A stretch of DNA of 64,000 nt from Flagellimonas aurea (GTDB lineage Bacteria; Bacteroidota; Bacteroidia; Flavobacteriales; Flavobacteriaceae), in NCBI RefSeq assembly GCF_017313785.1, contig NZ_JAFLNL010000001.1:434001-498000 (forward strand), written 5' to 3'. Positions 43,501 to 52,500 of the stretch are shown in pieces. The translations under genes and the position numbers were made by a program. The notes under the pieces are model-generated. The model saw only the letters and a list, made by a program, of their open reading frames with translations, did no database searches and had not been told where the DNA came from. Positions within the stretch are counted from its first letter, which is position 1, and each line of letters starts with the position of its first letter.

Positions 43501-46500
43501 TGGTTGATTTATCCACTGAATTGCTAGGGGTACAAACGAACGGCGTTGCCGAAGCTGTCGCATCCAACACGGAAGGCTCAATAATGCTCTCTGCCTTAAC
43601 GTCCTCACAAGATCTGGAAGAAACCACACGAACTTCGTAGTTTCCTGCAGGCAGATTTTCGAACAAAGGATTATTTTGTAATGGTCTGCTAGGCGCACCG
43701 GCACTTAGTCCGATCAATTCATATTGGTAAACAGGGTTGGTTGCGGTAGACGGATTAAGTACAGCTAAAATACTTCCATCACTTCCACCGAAACAGCTAA
43801 CATTTTGTACTGTAGCATCCAATAGTTCTGGATCTATCTTGTCATCCAATACTTGGGAAACAACATAGGTACAAGGCTCGGTAGTATCCAAGTCTGTTAT
43901 GGTAAATACATAGGTCCCTGGTTCCGTAAGGTTGGTGAAAACACCATCAGTATTAGTGATAACGGTCGATGTAACCGGGCTCACCGTACTGTATTGTAGG
44001 TTAGAAGAACCACCGGTCACCGTTACGGTTATTTCTCCTCCCGGATTGATGGTACAATCCATAGGTTTAACAACGGCTGCCGTGGCAGTCATAGCGTTGG
44101 TCAATATCACAGGTCCTACGGTGGTAAAACAACCCCATTGGTCTTCAATATAAACTTCGTAGGTACCGGCGCCCAATCCAGGGAATACGGTATTGGTCTG
44201 TGGTGAACCTACGTTGGCTCCATTTCGGATCAATTGATAGGTATAATTGCTTCCTTGGCCACCACTAACAGGATTGGTTGCTGGTATGCCCACAACTTCA
44301 ATTTCTCCTTGAAGGTTGGTACAATTGGCTTGATTGATTCTTAAATCGGCCACAATAGGGTCGGGAACGGTAAGGTCAACATCTGTAAGTTGCACTGAAC
44401 ATCCTTCTTGGTCCATTACCCAAACTTCGTAAGTTCCAGCGGAAAGACCATCAAATCTTGCATTGGCCACGTAGTTTGCCGGGTTGTTCGGATCTGGGTT
44501 CGGAGTTGTATCTACATAGTAGGTATATCCGCCCCATCCACCTTGAACGTCGACAACTTCAATAATTCCGTCATTTCCTGGATCACAGGTTATCGGTGTT
44601 ATTTCAGTATTTCCTGTAATGGCCGAAGATGGTCCTGCAATGGTAAAGGCTTCAATATTGGTACATTCCGGGAAGGCATCTTGTGTAATTTCCACAATAT
44701 AGCTGCCTGCCGCTATGTTGATTGCCGCTGTTGGTCCTGTTGTAGCAGAGCTTCCATTGGCAACTACGGTATCATCGGACGGATCTGTCGGTGTTCCGTT
44801 GGTATTGTAAATGGTCCAATTGAACCCACCGGAATACGTGGCATCCAAAAGTTCAAAGGTTACTTGACCACTAGCCGTTCCATAACAAATTACATCGCTC
44901 ACCACATTTACATCAATGGTAAAGGTATTGGGGTCTGCAATGGTTTCCGAAGTAGTGACGGTACAACCAGTATCAAGATGTCTGACCACAAAATTATGTG
45001 TTCCTGCGCTCAAACCACCGAATACGTTGGATGCTTGCCAAGTAGCTCCATTATCAATACTGTACTCGAAACGACTTGGGTCTCCCGCCGTAGAGCTTAC
45101 GGTAATGGTGATTTCACCATCGGCCCCTGGATTACAGCTTATCGGATTGGTTATAGCAGCCGTTGCATTGGTGATTTCATCAAATGGCTCGATAGTGGCG
45201 GTGGTAGTTCCCACACAACCATTGTCGTCATACACATTGATGGTATAGCTTCCCCCGTTCACATCAGTTTCAATATAAACAGGGTTACTGCCGGATTGAA
45301 CCACTACGGAGCCTACATCATTGATGAATTCGTAACGAACGTAAGTACCGCTTCCCCCTGTGATGGAAGAACCATCAACAGTGATAATGGCATTGTTCAT
45401 GTTGTTGCCAGCAGTACAGGCAAATTGATCAACGGTCGGTGCAGGTACTATTATTTCCTCTGGTTCACTAATGGTAACCGTTTCAATATGGGTACAGTTG
45501 TTGGCTGCCGTAACTTCAATAGTATATGTTATACCAGTTACGGAACCAGCAAGACCAGTAAAGTTTGCAGTAAAGTTTGTATTTGATGTAGGTGCGATCG
45601 GTACGGATATTGATCCATCGGTGGCTGAAATGATTTCAAAGGAGTAGGGACCAATTCCATTATCTACTGCGGTTAGAGAAATTGTACCGTCATCGGCCCC
45701 ATTACAGGTTACATCGGTATAGGTTGAGGTAAAAGATGGCAGCGGCGCATCGGGTACATCAACGGTAATGGATTGGGAACAGTAGGGAGCTGTTGTGCCA
45801 ATATCGTACACCAATACTACATAACTACCGGCCGCCCCTGCTCCTGCCCAAGTAAATTGGTTGGAGGCATCCAGAGTCAAGGCTCCTCTTGGTTCATTAT
45901 ATGGGTCCGGACCGTCAATTTCGAACTCATAGTTTCCTGATCCGGAAAGTACTTCTATTTGTAATTCTCCGTAGGCCAGATTACCTGGTTCACAATCCAA
46001 TGCAACAGTTTGTATTACATTGAATTCCAATGGAGGGTATATATCAAATGTTTCGGAATCCGAGCAACCATTTAGATCTCTAACCGATACGGATTGATTT
46101 GTGCCGGAACTTAGGCCTGAAATGGTATATTGGTCGCTGCCATCAAAAGTGAACGCCTGGTATGCCGAACCGTTCACGCTTATTTGGAACGGAGCCATTG
46201 CCACTGCGGCATTGTCCAAGGTTATGGTCACTTGGAACTGTCCTTCGTCCACACATTCGTCTACTACTACTAGCGATATTTCCGGGCTTGGATCTTCAAG
46301 TACGGTTATTGTCTCGCTTTGGATACATCCGTAGGCATCCATTACATATACCATATAATCCCCGGCCTCTACATTGGCAGAGGAGCTGCTGGTCCATCCA
46401 GCACTTGTAGCAGTTGGTGCCGGGTCGGTATCCAACAAATATTGGTATGTATACGGAGCGGTACCATATCTTCCTGTGGCGGCAATAACTCCGGCATTTG

Positions 46501-49500
46501 GGTTACAGTTGTCGTTTTGTGGACTTGTCACATCTAAATCCAGCGCATTGGCAGATTCACGAATCGTAAATTCTCCACCGTCTACGGAACAGCCATTATT
46601 TGGTCCTCCAACTTCTGATAACAACAGATAGTATTCCCCTGGAGGAAGTACACCAAAATTGTTAATGGTCACCGTTGTTGGAGTGTTAACGGGTGCTGTT
46701 CCGCTATAGCCCGTTGATACATTGGATTGCCTATTAAAAATTTCATAGTTTACCGAGGTTGCCAAAGCATCAAACCCGGTGAAAGTAAAGGAGATGTTTC
46801 CATCTGAGGAACCGGTACAACTCACATTGTTTATGGCATCCAGATTAGATGTCATTAAAGAAGGTGTATTGATCGGAGCTGCAGCTTCTTCAAAATAATA
46901 ACAGTTGGTAGTGAGGTCAAAAACCACAAAGGTATAGGTGATGCCTGGAGTAAGGCCCGTAAAAGTTGCTGTGTCCCCACCTGGTGTATCAGGAGGAATA
47001 TAATCGTTCGCTTGATCATCCACGTAAGGAGCGGTATAATTTTCCAAGATGGCAAACTCATAATTTCCACTTCCAACAGCAGATCCTACGGTAACTATTG
47101 CAGTACCTCCAGATACGCAATCTGCGGTAGTTGTACTCACGTCAATATCAAGATCATTGGGTGGGGATGCAATAATTTCTGTTGTATACGAAGCACATCC
47201 GTTGGCATCAACAACATCTATTTGATAGATTCCAAATTCCAATACGGTAAAGGTATGGTCTCTGGATCCAGGTGTAGTTGTATAGGTTTGAGGAGCAATA
47301 CCGTTGTTGGCGGTAAGTATATAGGTATATTCAGCCGTTCCACCTGAAACCCCTGATACCGTTATCGAACCTGGGTTTGTTACACCAGAACTGGAATCAC
47401 AAGTAATAGGTACATCCGTTGTAGTATAGGTAATAGGGTCTGGCTCCGATATTACAACAGGAAACGGGTCGGAAACACAACCTTTTGAATCTGTCACCGT
47501 AACTTCGTAGTCACCGGCAGGCAATCCTGTTGTTTGGCTGCCGTAATTGGTGGGGCCATTGGTTTCGACCACATTGATAGTGTATGGAGGAACGCCCACG
47601 GAAGTATCGATTACGATATCCAATGCCCCTGTATTTTCCCCATTACACAAAATATCCGTTGGTGTAATGCTGCTGATCACGGGTTGAGTTGCCGGGGTAA
47701 TAATAATACTGTTTGTGGTAACTGTACAACCGGCGCTATCGGTAACACGGAACATGTAAGTTCCATCTATATTAGTATTGAATTCGTTTCCTGTAAATCC
47801 AGTTGAATTGTATGTTGCTCCGGCATCGTTGGACCATTCGTAGGTATAGATCCCCGAACCGCCCACTGCATTAATAAGAATGCTGGCATCGTCCAAACAA
47901 GTCAAATCATTGTTTAGAAAAGCTGATGCGGTCAAAGCTGGATTGATCGTTGCTGTATCAGTGGCGGAACAACCATAGTCATCACGGACCTCAATGGTAT
48001 AGGTTCCGGCACCCAAGTTTATGAAGGTATACGTTATATCTGTGGCCGGAGTTGGGGTCATCCAAGCACCATTGTTTATTCTAAATTGATAGTTTCCGTT
48101 ACCACTTGTTACATCTACCTGAATGCTTCCATCATTGTTTCCACTATAACATAACGTTGGTGTCAAATCAAACGCAATCATTTCAGCTGGATCAACTGTG
48201 ATGGTTACGGTATCCTCGCACATATTGGCATCTCTTGCCCTTACCACATAGTCTCCGGCCGCTAAACCAGAGAACGTACCATTGGGTTGGTAGGCCGCTA
48301 ATACGGTGCCACTGGTGTTTTCCAATTGATACTCATAGGTAGGTGTTCCGTCCGTTGCAGTAGCGGAAATGGTAGCCCCTCCATTTGTACATGTTAGTTC
48401 GTTGACAACGGTTGCGGTAACATCCAAAACATCAGGCTGAGCCAATGTCTGGTTAAGAACTACGGAACATGCAGAATCCCTTAAGTCTATAATTTCGATG
48501 GTATGTGGTCCTGCATCAAGGCCGGTTATGATAATTGGACTTGAAAGCTGGGTACCAGAAATTGCACCTCCGTCCACCTGATAGGTAAACCCAGTTGTTG
48601 GATCAAAATTTTCAACTTCAAACGTGATTGTACCGTCGGCTGCACCATTACAGGTAAGATCTGTAAATGCTGTTATGGCGCCGTTAAAAGCATTGCCATT
48701 CTCAACGGTAACATCCAATGTGAGGGATCCACCACATACTTCTGGAATTTGGTAGGCCTCAATATCATCGATTGCGATGTCGTTTCCGTCTGTTACGGAA
48801 GAGTTGGTACGGATTACAATATCCAGATTGGAGTTTGCTCCAGGGTTTAGGGTTACATTATAATCGTGCCAGTCGGAAGCTCCATTGTTTTTAGGAATGT
48901 TTCCCGTTGTAGTACTTTGGATAACGGTGCCGGAACCATCTACCAATTGTATTTCAATGGATGGATCACCACCGCTTGTTCCTGTTCTCAAAAGGTTAAA
49001 GGCCCAAAGCGATACGGTGATATCACGGTTTGGAATGACCTCGACATCGGTTTTTTGATAAACAATACCGCCAACTCCGGCCACTCCGCCAACATTGATG
49101 GCCAAGAACCTTCCATTAGCTATAGCGGTATGGTCGTTTGGACTTTGCCAACTTCCGTATGGATTGGCAATAACTTGTGTTACAGAGTATTCACCATCTT
49201 GTATATGGGTGTCTGTACCAAAACCACAGAGGCTTGCACTGCCGTTTTGTGGCTCGTAACAATAGACCGGGTCGATTTCAGAAATACTTGTATTTGGCCC
49301 TGTTCCAAAATTTTCTGAAAGTAGTATACTTGGTGTAGGAGCCGAATTACTGGTATAGTTTACGGTAATGGTATGGTTCCCAACAGGTACATTGCTAAAT
49401 ACATTGGAGTCGTTAGGTGTATTTGGAGTACCGTTAATTTCATAGGTGTAGTCAAAATCAGCGCTATTTGGGGTCACAGTTATTGTTCCTTCACCATCAC

Positions 49501-52500
49501 ATTCGTAATCTACTGTTGCCGTAGCATTCGGGGGAGTTGGTTCGGGTTCTATGGTAACCGTCATAGGGAAGGTACAAAGGTTTGCATCCCTAATGTAAAG
49601 GGTGTGGGTTCCCGGCATCAAATAGCCAATGGAACTTGCTCCATAAGTTGATCCTCCATCAAAACTATATTCATAGGGAGCTGTACCACCGATGGCGTTG
49701 GTAATTCGCACTTCTGCACCAATTCCTGGATTACATTCGGCCAAAGCTGTGACTGCTGCAGAGGCAGAAAGCGTCAACGGTTCGGTAATGGTATGGATTT
49801 CGGATACCTCACAATTGTTGGCGTCCCTAACACGAATGTTGTAACTGCCAGCAGGTTGGTTATAAAAAGTGTTCGATGTTTGGTAGGTTGCTCCATTATT
49901 TATACTGTAAGTATATGGCGCTTCACCACCTGTTGCGGAAATTGTTATTTCTGCTTGAGATTCACCACTACATAGAATGTCCGTATTGGAAACGGTAATG
50001 GCCAATGGGTCATCTTGAAGAATGGCAATATCGTAAGTAGCCTCGCAATATCCGGATGCTCCACCATTATCCCTTACATAGACATCATAGTCGCCCGTAC
50101 TGGTTACGGTTACTGGGTTGGTAGTTGAAAAGTCGCTTACACCAGGGGTTACTCCGTTGGCAACCACGGCATACACATAGTTTCCGTCTCCACCGGCAGC
50201 AGAAATGGTTACATCGGTATCGGTTTCACAAGCGGTAATATTTGGTGCTGAAGCAACCACACTAAGTTCAGGGTCAATGGTAATGGATTCTGTATCGATA
50301 CAATCGTTTCCATCCCTAACCGTAATGGTATAGGTTCCTGGGCCCAATCCTGTAAACACATTGTTGGTAACATATGGACCTCCGTTTAAGCTGTATTCAT
50401 AATTTCCATCACCACCGGAAATTATATTTGCGGTAAGTGTTAATCCCGTGGCATCATCATAACAAATGTCGTTTGGAACAATGGCCAATTCGGGAGCTAT
50501 GGCTTCATTGATCACAAAATCATCGGTGAATATACATCCGTTTGCATCGGTTACCGTATAGGTATAGGTTCCTCCTTGGTCAAGTCCGGCAAAGAAGCCA
50601 CTTGATTGCGGACCAAAAGTTTCAGGTCCAGCAGTGATTTCGTAGGTAAAACTGCCCCATCCACCATTGGCGGTAATATTTACGGAACCATCTGCCAAAC
50701 AGGTTGGTTGGCTTACTGTAAATGGTGCTGTTACTGCTGAAGGCGGCGCGTTGATTGTTACACTTGCTGTATCGGTACAGTTGGTAAGGTTATCCGTAAC
50801 TGTGATGGTGTAAGTTCCGGCAGCCAAGTTGGTCAATTGAATGGAACCATTGGTCTGCGCTGTACCAGAGAAGTTATAGGGACCTGTTACGGTATAATCA
50901 AAATCTGTATTGAAATTGTTGACCGTATACTGGATTTCACCATCTTCTTCACCCAAACAGCTGATATTGCTGACTAATTGTCCGGTCACGGAAATTTCAG
51001 TTACCGGGTCAATGGTGAAACTTTCATCGTAACTACATCCATCGTTGTCGGTTACCCTGAACATATAGGTTCCTGGGGCCAAACCTGCAAATGTACTGTT
51101 GTTACCGTTGTTGACCGCACTGCCAGCGGGCGAAATTATTTCATAGACCAAGTTTGGACTGCCCCCCGTAACTGTTAGGGACACATCCGAAACAAAGCTC
51201 GGACACAACGGATCGGTTGCAGCAAAATCGATATCCGTTGGTGGGTCCAAAGGAGCAATCGTCAATGAGTCATCAAATGTACAACCGTTGGCATCCCTTA
51301 CTGTCAAAGTATAGGTGCCATCCGTTAAGTTGGTAAAGGATTCTTCCAGCAAGGTGCCGGAATCGGCAACAAAGTTTACACCATCAACACTGTATTCATA
51401 TGGTGCACTGCCTCCTTGAACGTTGAATATTCTAACTTCTCCAGGCTGTGAACAGGTATAATTTTGTACAATTTCAACCTCAGCATCCAAAGCGTTGGTT
51501 GGTGCGGATATGGAGTGGTACTCGTAATAATCACAGGATGCACTACCCTTTCTTTGGTTGATGACCACTACGTAGTCACCACTGCCAAGACCTGGGAAAT
51601 TACCCGATGTATTGGTGGCCAAGGCATTGGCAAAGTCATAATTGTCCTCATCAAAACCGGTTGCATCAAATAGGTAGTATGTTAGTTGATATCCATTATC
51701 ATCTACCAAATTGAAAGTAATGGTACCTGTGGATTCCCCATAGCACAGCACGTCCATTACGGATGTTGGATTGTATTCGGCGGCAGGTCTGAACTCGATT
51801 TCAACTGGATTGGAAAAAGCATGGCAATTGTACCTGTCTATTACCACATAGGTATATGTACCTGCACCTGCGGCACCGACAACGTCAAAAATTTGTTCGG
51901 TCTGGAATTCGGAAGGAGGAATATCCGCAACGGATGGATATGATATCTGCATTATCCCATTTCTGTCCACAAAAGACCAAATAGCATAAAGATGGGGTGT
52001 TTTACCTCCCGAAGAGGACATTTGAATGTTCCCTTCCTTACAGGTAATGTGCTGTGAAACCCTTGCTTCAAGGTCTAAATCCAATAGATCCTGAATGATG
52101 ATCTGTTCGGTGTAAGAACATCCATCATCCGTGGTAACGGTAACATCGTAAGTTCCGTCGTTCAGGTTTTCAAAGGTGTGATTGTTGTCGTTGGTCGGGC
52201 CAAAGCTGTCCACAGAGGTTCCTCCTGAGGATATTTCGTAATAATATTGTGCTTCAACATTTAAAACCGAAATGGCAATTTCTCCAAGCCCCGTACAATT
52301 GTAAACATCTTGTGAGACAATGTCTACTTGGAAGTCACGGTCCAAAATACCGATGTTGTCCAAAACGAAGACACAACCGTCGGTCACGCCTTGCTGTCTC
52401 ATTTCTACCATATAGGCTCCATTATTGGTGATCTCGAAAGTTTTATCGGGACCATAGGGAACCAGAACGTTTCCAGTGGTTTGGTCTACCAATTGAAACT

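Noticed and set aside
43324..45586. Long opposite-strand open frames across the giant adhesin gene
   Set aside because: They are shadows produced by the biased codons of the repeats; their translations show no domain or signal.
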